Assembly: GCA_963747735.1 (NCBI GenBank) | Contig: CAVVGE010000005.1 | Location: 496,001 to 560,000, forward strand | Length of the DNA stretch: 64,000 bases | Source: AP-15 sp963747735 | Lineage (GTDB): Bacteria; Pseudomonadota; Alphaproteobacteria; ATCC43930; CGMCC-115725 | Reading direction: 5' to 3' | Part shown: one piece after another, positions 10,675 to 20,132 of the stretch | How positions within the stretch are numbered: position 1 is the stretch's first letter | Layout of the letters: the number at the start of each line of letters is the position of its first letter | Program-made: the position numbers and the translations under genes | Notes under the pieces: generated by a model | The model's input: only the letters and a program-made list of their open reading frames with translations | The model's database searches: none | What the model was told of the DNA's origin: nothing

Positions 10675-10989
10675 TTAGGCGGCTTTCTTCGCTGCGACGG
10701 CCCGATCGAGCACGCCCATGATGTCCGTCTCCTTCATGATCATGAGGTCCTCGCCATCGAGCTTGACCTCGGTGCCCGACCATTTCCCGAACAGCACGCG
10801 GTCACCGCTCTTGACGTCGAGCGGGTGCACCTTGCCCTCCTCGTCGCGCCCGCCCGGGCCGACGGCGACCACCTCGCCTTCCGTCGGCTTTTCCTGTGCT
10901 GTGTCAGGAATGAAGATGCCGCCAGCGGTTTTCACCTCTGGCTCGACACGGCGGACCAGAACGCGGTCCTGCAATGGACGCAGTTTCAT
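10675..10989 (-). CDS. groS: Co-chaperonin GroES
   Basis: This 104-residue Hsp10 forms the heptameric lid on GroEL. It starts MKLRPLQDRVLVRRVE at 10989; the frame stays open upstream but that part crosses the operator and is not protein-like. It carries the mobile-loop region TAGGIFIPDTAQEKPTEGEV and the roof motif. The tail MKETDIMGVLDRAVAAKKAA is slightly longer than in E. coli. It is the first gene of the groESL operon, with a CIRCE operator 35 bases upstream. Confidence 0.98.
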   Translation of the reverse strand: MKLRPLQDRVLVRRVEPEVKTAGGIFIPDTAQEKPTEGEVVAVGPGGRDEEGKVHPLDVKSGDRVLFGKWSGTEVKLDGEDLMIMKETDIMGVLDRAVAAKKAA

Positions 10990-11023
10990 CGACGGTCTCC
11001 TCGGATTCGAATTTGCGGGAGGG

Positions 11024-11050
11024 CTGGCACTATCGGAACGCGAGTGCCAA
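11024..11050 (-). promoter_or_regulatory. CIRCE operator of groESL (HrcA site)
   Basis: On the minus strand the site reads TTGGCACTC, nine bases, TAGTGCCAG. This is close to the CIRCE consensus TTAGCACTC-N9-GAGTGCTAA. It lies between the likely promoter and the groES start at 10989. In alphaproteobacteria HrcA bound to CIRCE represses groESL until heat shock. The hrcA gene itself is not in the window. Confidence 0.85.
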
Positions 11051-11474
11051 CGCGTATTACGGTAGGTGGGCGTTAGCCTGCGGAATACAACCACGAATGA
11101 TTCAGAAATCCACAAATTTATGTATGAAGCCGGTCGGAGCACGCAAATTTTGCACGCCATATATCGTCATCTCCAATCTGCGATTTATTAAAATCAGTAG
11201 AAAACCGGTCTCTCAATCACCTCAGCTGCCCCAATGACTCCTTCCGATGCGTCGCGAGTGGAATGGAGGGACCGCGCCCGGCGGCGGCCCGTGCGCCGCA
11301 TCATGTCCTTCACCAGGACGGCTGATGCTGGGCGCGGGAGCCGCCGTAGCGCGAATTGAGCGCTCGGCTGGGCGGACGACCGGCTTGGTCCTGGCCCGAC
11401 GGCGAACCGAGGCGCTCGCGCGCTCCGCTTTCCGGAATTATCATGTCTTCGGCTTATGATCGGGGAGAGGGCGC
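11051..11474. other. Intergenic region between groESL and the NHL gene
   Basis: No convincing gene is present. The left part is the upstream region of the leftward groESL operon. The right end carries the GGGGAGAGG ribosome site for the gene at 11475. I see AT-rich patches (around 11105-11215) but could not fix a promoter. Confidence 0.5.
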
Positions 11475-12434
11475 ATGGCGGTGGAGCTCGGCGGCGGCCA
11501 CTACGCTTTTGCGGTGCGCCAGGATTGGGCGAAATTGCCCGACGAGGTCACGTTGGGCGACGTGGCCGCGGTCGGGGTCGATGACCGCGACCGGGTTTAT
11601 GCCTTCAACCGCGGCGAGCATCCGGTCGCGGTGTTCGATGCCGAGGGCAATCTGCTGCGCACCTGGGGCGAGGGTGTGTTCACCCGGCCGCACGGCGTCC
11701 ATATGGGGCCGGACGACACGATCTGGCTGACCGATGACGGCGACCACACGGTGCGGCACTGCACGCTCGACGGCAAGGTGCTGCTGACGTTGGGCGTTCC
11801 CGGCGAGCCAAAGCCCTATATGTCGGGCGAGCCGTTTCATCGCTGCACGCATACGGCAATCGCGCCGACCGGCGAGCTCTACGTCTCCGACGGCTACGGC
11901 AATGCCCGCATCCACAAATACACGCCCGCCGGCAAGCTTTTGATGTCATGGGGCGAGCCCGGCACCGACCCCGGCCAGTTCAACGTGCCGCACAACATCT
12001 GCGTCGACCCCGACGGCTGGCTCTATGTCGCCGACCGCGAGAACCACCGGGTGCAGGTGTTCGACGGCAACGGCCGGTTCGAGACGCAATGGAACAATCT
12101 GCACCGGCCAAACGGGATGTGCATGGCGCGCGGGCCAAACCCGCTCGTCTATATCGGCGAAGGCGGGCCATCGGGCGAGATCAACCGCGACTGGCCCAAT
12201 ATCGGACCGCGGGTCAGCATCCATTCGTCGAAAGGCCAGGTATTGGCGCGGCTCGGCAAGATGCATGCCGGCCTCGAGCCCGGGCATTTCACCTCGCCGC
12301 ACGGCATCGCCGTCGACCGCCGCGGCAACATCTTTGTCGGCGAATTGTCCGGCCGCAGCTGGGGCCGCTTCTCGAAAGGCCCGCCGCCCAAGCGCCTCCG
12401 CGTCCTGCACAAGCTCGAAAAGATCCCGAGCTGA
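11475..12434 (+). CDS. NHL-repeat beta-propeller protein, similar to peptidyl-alpha-hydroxyglycine alpha-amidating lyase
   Basis: This is a 319-residue protein with repeated NHL blades: YAFNRGEHPVAVFDAEGNLL, RPHGVHMGPDDTIWLTDDG, YVSDGYGNARIHKYTPAG, VPHNICVDPDGWLYVADREN, and FTSPHGIAVDRRGNIFVGE. This is the architecture of a six-bladed propeller like the PAL domain of peptide-amidating enzymes, with His residues at blade starts (PHG, PHN, PHG) that could bind metal. There is no obvious signal peptide, unlike secreted PAL enzymes, so a cytoplasmic lactonase-like or binding role is also possible. A ribosome site GGGGAGAGGGCGC precedes the ATG. Confidence 0.8.
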   Translation: MAVELGGGHYAFAVRQDWAKLPDEVTLGDVAAVGVDDRDRVYAFNRGEHPVAVFDAEGNLLRTWGEGVFTRPHGVHMGPDDTIWLTDDGDHTVRHCTLDGKVLLTLGVPGEPKPYMSGEPFHRCTHTAIAPTGELYVSDGYGNARIHKYTPAGKLLMSWGEPGTDPGQFNVPHNICVDPDGWLYVADRENHRVQVFDGNGRFETQWNNLHRPNGMCMARGPNPLVYIGEGGPSGEINRDWPNIGPRVSIHSSKGQVLARLGKMHAGLEPGHFTSPHGIAVDRRGNIFVGELSGRSWGRFSKGPPPKRLRVLHKLEKIPS

Positions 12435-12453
12435 GCTTCGCGTCACCCGATCG

Positions 12454-13404
12454 CTGACCGCCCTCGGCGCTCGCGTCCTCTTGCTTCTTGCTTCTCTCGC
12501 CGCCGCGTTGGGCCCGGCGGCCGGCCATGCCGCGGCTGGCGGAGAATTTGCCGGGCCGGTGGACATCGGCGGCGGCCGCAAGATATATCTGGAGTGTCGC
12601 GGCCGAGGCTCCCCGACCGTCGTGCTGGTCGGCGGCCTCAGGGCTTCCGCCGAGGATTGGAGCATTGCGGATAAATCCGCGTCGGCGGTGTTTCCCGAAG
12701 TCTCCAAATTCACCCGGGTGTTTGCCTACGACCGCCCCGGAACGCCGGTCGGCGAGAAGCCGAGCCGCAGCGACCCGGTGCCGCAGCCGAACACGGCGGC
12801 GGATGCGGTCGCCGACTTGCATGCCCTGCTGAACGCCGCTCACGAGGCGGGACCCTACGTGTTCGCCGGGCAGTCTTACGGCGGTCTCGTCGTCCGGCTT
12901 TATGCGATGACCTATCCCGACGAGGTGTCCGGCCTCGTCCTCGTCGATGCTCTCACCGAGGGGCTTCGCGATGCCGAGACGCCTGAAGAGTGGGCGATAC
13001 AGCGAAAGCTGATCGAGGGCGACGTACGGGAGAGCCTCACCTTGTACCCGGCCCTCGAACGGATCGACGCCGACCGCAGCTTCGACCAAGTCCGCGCCGC
13101 GCCGCCGCTGCATCCGCTGCCGGTCGTCGTCTTGTCCGCCGACCGGCCCTGGGGCCCGCAGGTTCCGTCGATGATCGCGGCCGGCAAGCTGCCGGCCGAT
13201 ATTCCGCCCGATTTCGGCTACGTCACCGACGCCGCGCAGAAAACCGCCCAGGAGCGGCTCGCCCGGCTGGCGCCGAACGCGAAGCACATCACCAGCACGA
13301 ACAGCGGCCACGAGATTCACAAGGAGCAACCGCAGCTCGTGATCGACTCGATCCGCGAAATCGTCGACGCGGCCCGCCGCGGCCGCCGGCATACGGCGCG
13401 CTGA
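12454..13404 (+). CDS. Exported alpha/beta hydrolase, start uncertain
   Basis: The sequence opens with a signal-peptide-like hydrophobic stretch (ALGARVLLLLASLAAALG, then GHAAA) and continues as an alpha/beta hydrolase. Visible elements are VVLVGGLRASAEDW, RVFAYDRPGTPVG, the nucleophile elbow GQSYGG, VVVLSADRPWG and the catalytic His in NSGHEIHKEQP. No ATG or well-placed GTG lies in frame at the front; the candidates are CTG at 12454 and TTG at 12481. Either the start is rare or a base change removed it. The upstream NHL gene ends only 20 bases before, so the two are probably co-transcribed. The substrate is unknown (ester or lactone). Confidence 0.7.
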   Translation: MTALGARVLLLLASLAAALGPAAGHAAAGGEFAGPVDIGGGRKIYLECRGRGSPTVVLVGGLRASAEDWSIADKSASAVFPEVSKFTRVFAYDRPGTPVGEKPSRSDPVPQPNTAADAVADLHALLNAAHEAGPYVFAGQSYGGLVVRLYAMTYPDEVSGLVLVDALTEGLRDAETPEEWAIQRKLIEGDVRESLTLYPALERIDADRSFDQVRAAPPLHPLPVVVLSADRPWGPQVPSMIAAGKLPADIPPDFGYVTDAAQKTAQERLARLAPNAKHITSTNSGHEIHKEQPQLVIDSIREIVDAARRGRRHTAR

Positions 13405-13701
13405 GGCGTGGCGTCGATTGCACGCGCGGGGAGGCGAGCCCCTCCAATCCCGCTGCTGACGCAACCGCGCTGTCGGCAGGCGTATCGTGAGGGACCCGAT
13501 GCCACCCGCCTCGGTCATTTTCCGATGCAACCGTTGCTCCGCTCACTCCGGCGGATGGCATGCAACGGTCGGCGTTGACGGGAAGCCGAGTGCGGCAACA
13601 CAATTGCTTAAAAGAGCAGGTCCAAAGAAACGAAGGAATTCCACCAATCTGTGAGGCACCATCACGATGAAGCCCAGCAGCCAACACATTAGCGAGAGGC
13701 C

Positions 13702-16700
13702 GTGAGCGTCGCCCTCCTGCAAGCTTACGCGCAGCGGATCAGGGATATTCGCCGAGCGAACGCTGATGTTCCCGAGCCGGCGCTTGCTCCGGCCTTCCAG
13801 CAATTGCTCGAAGGGCTGCCCCCTCCTGACTATCGCCTCAGGGACTGATCGTCTTACCCGAATATCGTAACCCGGCGTCGGGCGGCCGGATATCGCGCTC
13901 GTCAGGCAGGGCGCGCCTCCTCGCGCCTTCGTCGAGCTGAAGGCGCCCTCGAAGCCGGCGGATCCGACGCGGTGGCGTGGTCACGACCAACGCCAGTTCG
14001 AGCGCTTCAAGGAATTGTCGTGCTGGGCGACCTGCAATTTTGCCGAGTTCCGTTTGTTCATTCGTGGCCAGGAAGCACGACACCGGCCACGGTGGTGCCC
14101 GAGCACACTCTTCGCCCTGACCGAGACGATCGCGCGCCAATCGCAGCGATCGCCGAACATGACACTCGCCCTTGTTGCATTTTATCGGGGTGCTCTGCTC
14201 GGCGGCAGGGCAGGAGCTATATCCGCGCGATGCTCAGCATCTAGCGACGTTAATGGCGCACTCCGCCCGGCTCGTTCGAGGCATCGTGCGGGATCGGCTG
14301 GCTGAGCTTCATTCCGCGGCGACCCGCGCCACGCGCTGTTGCAGGTGAGGCAGGAATTCCGGGATATTCTTTACGCCCACCCGGAGGCGGCCGGTTACAG
14401 CACTACCGATTTCAATGCCCTGTTTTCCGCCGCGTTCACGCAGACGCTCGCCTTCGGTCTGCTGCTCGTGCGCGAAGGGTCAGGCTACCCGGCGGGTCCG
14501 GATTCCTGGCGAGCACATGCCGCCGGAACACCCGCTGATGCGGACGGCGCTGCGCGTGCTGAGCCTTGATGAAGTCGTGCAGGATGCCGGAATTGGCTTC
14601 ACGGTCATGTGCGACACGGTCAACAGCTTCGCTCCCGAAATTCTCGCTGTTGGGGAGGACGGACGCGATCCGATCCTCTATTTCTACGGATATTTCCTGG
14701 CAACCTTCGATCCCGACGCTCGGGAGAAATTCGGTGTCTATTACACGCCCGTTGAGGTCGTGCGGTACATCGTGGGGGCCCTTGATCGGGCCTTGCGCGA
14801 TAACCTCCACACGCAGGGCCTGCGCGACCCGCGGGTTACCATTCTCGACCCTGCCACCGGGACCGGCACTTTTCTGCTCGGCATCGCGGAGCGGGTCTGG
14901 GCTCAGGAAGCCGAGGCGGGCGAAGGTATGGCGGCGCTGGCCTTGCAGAATTTGGCACGCCGGATGTTCGGCTTCGAGCTGCTGGTTGGGCCCTACGCCG
15001 TCGCCCATTACCGGCTTCACCATGCGCTGCGCCGCCCTCGGGCTGCGAGCGAGGCGCCGGAAAATCCGCTGGAACTGCCCCGCCTCGGCATCTATCTGGT
15101 CGATACGCTGGCCGAACCCGGCGCCGCGGCACCGGCCGGCCCGCTCGGCTTTGTGGCGGACGGGATTGCCGACGAGCGGCGCGAAGCAAACCGGATCAAG
15201 ACAGAGCAGCCGATCCTCGCGATCATCGGCAACCCGCCCTATCGCCGTCTGAAAAAAGGCGAGAACCGAACCCTTGTCGGCGATTGGCTGGACCGCATCT
15301 GGGATGATTTGAAGGAGCCAGTGAGTAATGCTGGCCACGGCAACCAGCTCAACACCTTTCCTGAATTGTCCGTCGCCTTCTGGCGCTGGGCGATCTGGAA
15401 ATTGTTTGAGGCCGACAACGCGCCGGGACACGGGGTGGTTGCCTTCATCACGAACCGCAAATTCCTGACCGGATGGCCCTACGCCGGTCTGCGCCGGATG
15501 ATGCGCGAGCGCTTCGACCGCATCGAGATCGTCGATCTGCGCGGTGACATGCGGCTCGGCGAGCCGGCCGGCGTCGAAGGCAATCAGGGCGTGTTCAACA
15601 TTCAGGTCGGTACAGCGATCACTCTCGCGGTGGCGGACGGCAGCAAGGCGGAGGGCGAACCGGCCGAGATTTATTATCATGACAGTTGGACGGAAGGGCT
15701 TTTCTCAAGGCGCGCGAAGTTCGATTGGCTGATCAGCGGCGCTGAAGCTGGAACGCTGCCAAACGCCGTTCCGGTCGAGCGCGACCTGCTGGACGACATG
15801 CGGCCCATGCCCTTCCAGAATGGAGGATGGGTAAGTCTTAAGAGACGCGTTCGCATTCTCCAAATCTGGTATGAAGAGTGGAGACGACGAGGTGTTCGTC
15901 AGCCCGATCCGTTCTCGGTTGCGAAACCAAGTTGCGCCTCGTCTCAGCGACAGAGCTGATCCTCGATACACTGAATCGCTTGAGACGTATTATTCCTACA
16001 GACCACTGGATCGACGCTGGTTCTTTAACGACCTGAAGTTGCTTAACCGTCCCGGACCTGACATGCAGCGCGTGTGGGGCCAGGACAATTTCGGTCTGTA
16101 TGCCTTGCCTGGCGGCACCGGCGCCGGGCCAGCGGTGTGGTGCCACGGCCTGCTTCCCGATTATCACGCCTTCCGCGGTAGCTATGGGGGCTACGCATTT
16201 CCGCTCTACGACAGGCGACCACGGGTCAACGGCTCGAATTTATCTGCGGCCCTGATCGAGAGCCTGAGCGCAGCCTATGGTCAGCCGGTCGCCCCCGAGG
16301 CTGTGTTCGACACTATCCTTTGCCTGTTATCCGCGCGCTCCTACACCCGCCGCTTCGCGGAAGATCTCGAGGATGTGTTTCCGCATGTCCCGTTCCCGGC
16401 CCGCCACGCGGTCTTCGAAGACGCCGCCCGAATTGGCCGCGAGATCCGCGCAATCGAGACGTACGGGCGCGAGCCTCGCGAGGCCTATCGCCGGCCCGGC
16501 TTTGCCCGAGTGCTTGACCAACCGCGCGGCGCGGTGGCGGCGGTCGATTATACCGACGGCGGCATTACGTTGTGCGCCGACGGGACCGGCCGCATCAGCG
16601 GGATCCCGGAGGCAGTCTGGAGCTTTTCGGTCAGCGGCTATCGTCTCGTGCCGCGTTGGACCGAAGTCGCGTGTCGAATTGCCGGCCGATCTCAGTCTCG

Positions 16701-16855
16701 TCCGCGAATTGCGAGACATTTGCTCACGAATTGCCGAGCTGATTGATCGCTTCGCCGAAGCCGATATCGTCCTGGAGGCTAGGTTGGGCGAAACGCTGCC
16801 TCGCGAGGCGCTGGGTGATGCTCAAAGGCGAGAAGAGAATGGCGGACCAACCTGA
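13702..16855 (+). pseudogene. Single-chain restriction-modification enzyme (PD-(D/E)XK nuclease + N6-adenine methyltransferase + specificity domain), about eight frameshifts
   Basis: Reading across frames gives one protein of about 1040 residues. The N-terminal part has SVALLQAYAQRIRDIRRANAD, then RPDIALV ... FVELKAPSK, a PD-(D/E)XK nuclease signature. The middle has YYTPVEVVRYIVGALDRAL, methyltransferase motif I DPATGTGTFLLGI and motif IV IIGNPPYRRL. The C-terminal part (YYSYRPLDRRWFFNDLKLL) resembles the type ISP/IIG specificity region. Frame changes fall near 13844, 13880, 14078, 14160, 14335, 14510, 15838 and 16670. The start is GTG 13702 behind GAGAGG. The density of breaks, far above that of neighbours, indicates true decay. 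A functional enzyme would have cut and methylated DNA with one polypeptide. Confidence 0.8.
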
Positions 16856-17138
16856 CCTGTTCGGGCATCGGCCGGCGCAGGGCAGCCTCTTCGGAGTCGG
16901 TGACGATCGGCTTCAGGCGCCGGCGCAGCGGGTCCTGCCCGACCCCGAAAAAATCCGACGCCGCCTGAACACGCTGATCGAAAAAGCACGCTCAGCCGAA
17001 AAGATGCCATGGTCGGAGCGGGACGCACGCATGTGGCAGATCGTGTTCCCCAATATGGCCAACTGGCTGCCGGACGAGGAAGCCGAGCAGCTGCGCTTCG
17101 AGTTCGCCCAGGAAATGGAGCGCCTGAAAGCCGCGTAA
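16839..17138 (+). CDS. Small conserved companion of the restriction-modification gene
   Basis: This is a 99-residue protein starting MADQPDLFGHRPAQGSLFG at 16839, behind GGCGAGAAGAGA. It overlaps the last 17 bases of the decayed restriction-modification gene in another frame. The N-terminal DLFG...GSLFG stretch is flexible; the rest (RRRLNTLIEKARSAEKMPWSE, then MWQIVFPNMANWLPDEEAEQL) is helical with acidic ends. I do not know a named family. Its overlap suggests translation coupled to the large gene and a role with it. It is itself intact, so it may outlive its partner. Confidence 0.65.
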   Translation: MADQPDLFGHRPAQGSLFGVGDDRLQAPAQRVLPDPEKIRRRLNTLIEKARSAEKMPWSERDARMWQIVFPNMANWLPDEEAEQLRFEFAQEMERLKAA

Positions 17139-17352
17139 GCGCAGATTATTTAGCCTTTGGCACCGAAGTATGAACGGTCGACCATCAGGATAGATCGTCT
17201 ATCCCCGACGGCACCGTTCGACGTCCTCACCGGGCAGGAGTCGCGTAGCGCACCAAAAAGCCACGCCAAGTCGTGCAATGTGCTGACCCGGCAGGCGCGG
17301 GGAGGAGGCGGTCGCCAGCCTCAAGTTTACTCGTTGCGGGGCCGCCGGGGGT

Positions 17353-18633
17353 TTATCCGGGCGCCGGGGCGGCGGGGCGGGCGGCCTGCGTCTGCCGCAA
17401 AACGAGGAAGCCGATGATCGCTAGGTTGGCGAGGTTGAAGAGGGCGCCGGCGGCGAAGGCCGGGGCGTAAAAGCCGAACCGGTCGTAGAGCGCCCCGGCG
17501 AACCAGCTGCCAAACGCCATACCGCCCATCGAAATAAAGAGGAGGGCGGGCACCCGCCACGACGCCTCGGCCGACGGAAAGAACTCGCGGATCGCCACGA
17601 TATAGGCCGGGATGATGCCGCTGAAGCCGAGCCCGTAGGCGGCCGAGACGGCAAAGAGGCCGGCTTCGCTCCGGGTCACCGAGAAGAGCGCGATCGCCAA
17701 GGCCTGGCAGGCCGAGCCGGCAAGGACCGTGGCGAGCCCGCCAAAGCGGTCGGCGAGCCAGCCCCACAACATGCGGCTGGCAAAGGCCGAGCCCAATAGC
17801 ACCGACAGCATCGCCGCCCCTTGCGCCGGCGCAATCCCGAGATCGCTGCAATAGGCGACGAGATGGCTCGACGGCATCGCCATCGGCACGCAGCACAGAA
17901 AGCTCGCCGCGCACAACAGCGCCTGCACCGTGTTCGGCCGCAGCCCGAGCGCCTGCGTCCCGCGAAATGTCAGAAACGAGGCGCCGGTGGCGTGCCCCGG
18001 CTGCGGCGCCGGGCGCAGCAAGAGCGCCAGCGGCGGGATCAGCGCCATCGGGACGATAAAGGCGAGCATCGTCCTTTGCCAGCCGAGCCAAAGGATCATG
18101 TGCTGGAACGCGGACGGCCAGACCACGCCGGCGACATATTGCCCGGACGAAATCAGCGCCAGCGCGGCGCCGCGGCGGCGGTCGAACCAGCGGCTGATAT
18201 GGATCAGCAAGGGCGGGTAGAGCGCGCCCCCGCCGAGAAACCCGATCAGCACCAAATGCCCGAGATAGAGCGCCCAGACACTGCCCGAAGCCGAGACGGC
18301 GAGGCCGAGCGCCGTCATCACCGCGCCGAAAATGACAATGCGGCGCACGCCGACCCGGTCGGCGAGCCAGCCCATCGGGATGCCGCCGGCACCGGTGCCG
18401 ACCCAGACGAGGGCGGCGGCCAGCGCCACCGTCGAGCGGTCGCCGCCGAGCGCCGCGGTGATCGGCTTCAGCCCGACGACGACGATCAAGGGCGCGCCGT
18501 AGGAGATCGACAGGATCGCGATCGCCACCGCCGCGGCGGCCCAGGAGGAGCGGCTTTCGATGCTGCCGGGAAAGCGCCCGGCGCTTGCCGCCGCGGCATG
18601 CTGCTGGGCGGGCGTCTCCACCGCATCGACCAT
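17353..18633 (-). CDS. MFS transporter
   Basis: This 426-residue inner-membrane carrier has about 12 hydrophobic spans. The loop 2-3 motif appears as GWLADRVGVRRIVIFGA, and it is repeated in the second half as GWLADRFGGLATVLAG. The N-terminal 25 residues are cytoplasmic. It resembles monocarboxylate/oxalate-type MFS members, but the substrate cannot be read from sequence. It stands alone on the minus strand, divergent from the crotonase gene at 18761. No damage is seen. Confidence 0.88.
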   Translation of the reverse strand: MVDAVETPAQQHAAAASAGRFPGSIESRSSWAAAAVAIAILSISYGAPLIVVVGLKPITAALGGDRSTVALAAALVWVGTGAGGIPMGWLADRVGVRRIVIFGAVMTALGLAVSASGSVWALYLGHLVLIGFLGGGALYPPLLIHISRWFDRRRGAALALISSGQYVAGVVWPSAFQHMILWLGWQRTMLAFIVPMALIPPLALLLRPAPQPGHATGASFLTFRGTQALGLRPNTVQALLCAASFLCCVPMAMPSSHLVAYCSDLGIAPAQGAAMLSVLLGSAFASRMLWGWLADRFGGLATVLAGSACQALAIALFSVTRSEAGLFAVSAAYGLGFSGIIPAYIVAIREFFPSAEASWRVPALLFISMGGMAFGSWFAGALYDRFGFYAPAFAAGALFNLANLAIIGFLVLRQTQAARPAAPAPG

Positions 18634-18760
18634 GCCGCTCCGCGCCCTCTGTTGACACCCTTCGCCGAGCTTAGCAGCGCCGTCCCTTTTTGTGGCTGCA
18701 CTTTGCCGCGGGCCATGGGCAAGATCGGCCGGCGACCACCCGAGAACGTAGGAGCTGGCG

Positions 18761-19549
18761 ATGCCGGTGCTCTATAAAAAACGCGGCCATGTCGGCTGGC
18801 TCACCTTGAGCCGGCCCGAGGCGCGCAATTGCTGGGGCGAGGATTTCAACGAGGAGATCGCCCGGCGCTGCGACGAGATGGCCGCGGATGACACGGTCAG
18901 GATTGCGGTGCTGACCGGCGACGAGCGGGGCGGCGCCTTTTCCGCCGGGGCCAATCTGAAAGACCCGCGCACCCACAAGGAGGCGTCGATGGCCGATTTT
19001 ATCGCCGGCCTGCCGCAACGCCGCCGCACCGCAGGCCAGGTGCTGAGCGACTTTCCCAAGCCGGTGATCGCCGCGGTCAACGGCTATGCCGTCGGGATCG
19101 GCTGCATCGTCACCTATTGCTGCGACCTGATCATCGCTTCGGAGCGCGCCGAATGGCGGCTGCCGCAGGTGGCGCTCGGCATCCTGCCAAACCATGGCGG
19201 CATCGTCCGGCTGGCGCGCTGGGTCGGCAAGGGACAGGCGATGAAGGTGGCGATGGGCTACCCGATGCAGGCCGAGGAGGCGTTCCGCTTTGGTCTCGCG
19301 CAATGGCTCTTTCCCCATGCCGAGTTCGCCGCGGGTGTCGCCTCGGTGGCCGAGCGGCTCGCCGAGCTGCCGCCGCTCGCCGCGCGCCTCGCCAAGGAAT
19401 CGCTGAACCGCGGGCTCGACATGCCGAATGTCGCCGACGCCGCCTATATCGACCTCTACCGGTTTATGGCGCTGTCGCTGACCGAGGACGCCAAGGAAAG
19501 CCACACCGCCTGGCGCGACCGCCGCCGCCCGCAGGTGCAGGGCCGCTGA
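18761..19549 (+). CDS. Crotonase (enoyl-CoA hydratase/isomerase) family protein lacking both usual catalytic Glu
   Basis: This 262-residue protein starts at ATG 18761 behind GTAGGAG. It has the crotonase fold marks WLTLSRPEARN, the oxyanion-hole segment GGAFSAGANLKD, and VNGYAVGIGCIVTYCCDLI. Where classic hydratases have Glu in GCEL, this has Ile (GCIV). Where they have Glu in PEV/PEI, this has Gln (RLPQVALGILPNHGG). Simple water addition to enoyl-CoA is therefore unlikely. It may catalyse another crotonase reaction (isomerisation, hydrolysis, C-C cleavage) on a CoA thioester. A VOC-family gene follows 62 bases downstream. Confidence 0.88.
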   Translation: MPVLYKKRGHVGWLTLSRPEARNCWGEDFNEEIARRCDEMAADDTVRIAVLTGDERGGAFSAGANLKDPRTHKEASMADFIAGLPQRRRTAGQVLSDFPKPVIAAVNGYAVGIGCIVTYCCDLIIASERAEWRLPQVALGILPNHGGIVRLARWVGKGQAMKVAMGYPMQAEEAFRFGLAQWLFPHAEFAAGVASVAERLAELPPLAARLAKESLNRGLDMPNVADAAYIDLYRFMALSLTEDAKESHTAWRDRRRPQVQGR

Positions 19550-19611
19550 TGGTGCTGGCCGCGCCGTCTGCCCGCGCCTAGAGTTGGGAGCCAACAAGAA
19601 GGGAGAACCCG

Positions 19612-20004
19612 ATGACCGCCTTTGCCTACGACCATATCCACCTGCGCAGCCCCGACGCCGAGAAGACCGCGCTCTGGTACGAGCGGATGTTCGGCGCCGA
19701 GCTGATCCGTTCGGTGCAGTCCGACGGTCGCTCGCGCATCGACCTCAATCTGGGCGGGGTTTCGGTGTTTATCGCCCAGGTCCCGGCCGAGCAGGCGATC
19801 GCCCAGCCACCCGAGCCGCCCTATCTCGGGCTCGAGCATATCGGGCTCAGGGTCGAAGGCATCGACGCCGTCGTCGCCGAGCTGAAGGCCAAGGGTGCCG
19901 AGTTCACGGTCGAGCCAAAGACGATCCGGCCCGGCGTGCGCATCGCCTTTTTGCGCGGCCCGCAAAACGTCCATATCGAGCTCTTGGACCGCAACGCCGC
20001 CTGA
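19612..20004 (+). CDS. VOC family (glyoxalase-like) protein
   Basis: This is a 130-residue protein with two beta-alpha-beta-beta-beta modules. It opens AYDHIHLRSPDAEKTALWYERMFG and has a second module around YLGLEHIGLRVEGIDAVVAELKAKG. Candidate metal ligands are the His in DHIHL, the His in LEHIGL and the terminal Glu in VHIELLD. A GGGAG ribosome site precedes the ATG. It sits directly behind the crotonase gene, so a paired role such as methylmalonyl-CoA epimerase-like or lactoylglutathione-like chemistry is possible but unproven. Confidence 0.85.
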   Translation: MTAFAYDHIHLRSPDAEKTALWYERMFGAELIRSVQSDGRSRIDLNLGGVSVFIAQVPAEQAIAQPPEPPYLGLEHIGLRVEGIDAVVAELKAKGAEFTVEPKTIRPGVRIAFLRGPQNVHIELLDRNAA

Positions 20005-20037
20005 TTGCAAACAAGCGGCCTTGACCAGCTCAGCCCG

Positions 20038-20085
20038 CCCCCACCCTAACCCTCCCCCGCCTGCGGGGGAGGGTTAGGGTGGGGG
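20038..20085. repeat. Long perfect hairpin repeat
   Basis: The arms CCCCCACCCTAACCCTCCCC and GGGGAGGGTTAGGGTGGGGG pair over about 22 bases around a short loop. It lies between the VOC stop and the next MFS gene. It belongs to the common proteobacterial intergenic palindromes and may end transcription from either side, though no T-run follows. Confidence 0.85.
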
Positions 20086-20132
20086 CCCGATCAGGCGCAG
20101 AGCGGAACCGGCTGTCGACACTGCGACGAGGA

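Noticed and set aside
13543..13689. Small minus-strand membrane protein (MCWLLGFIVMVPHRL...)
   Set aside because: No ribosome site was found and it lies across the leader of the restriction-modification gene; support is too thin.
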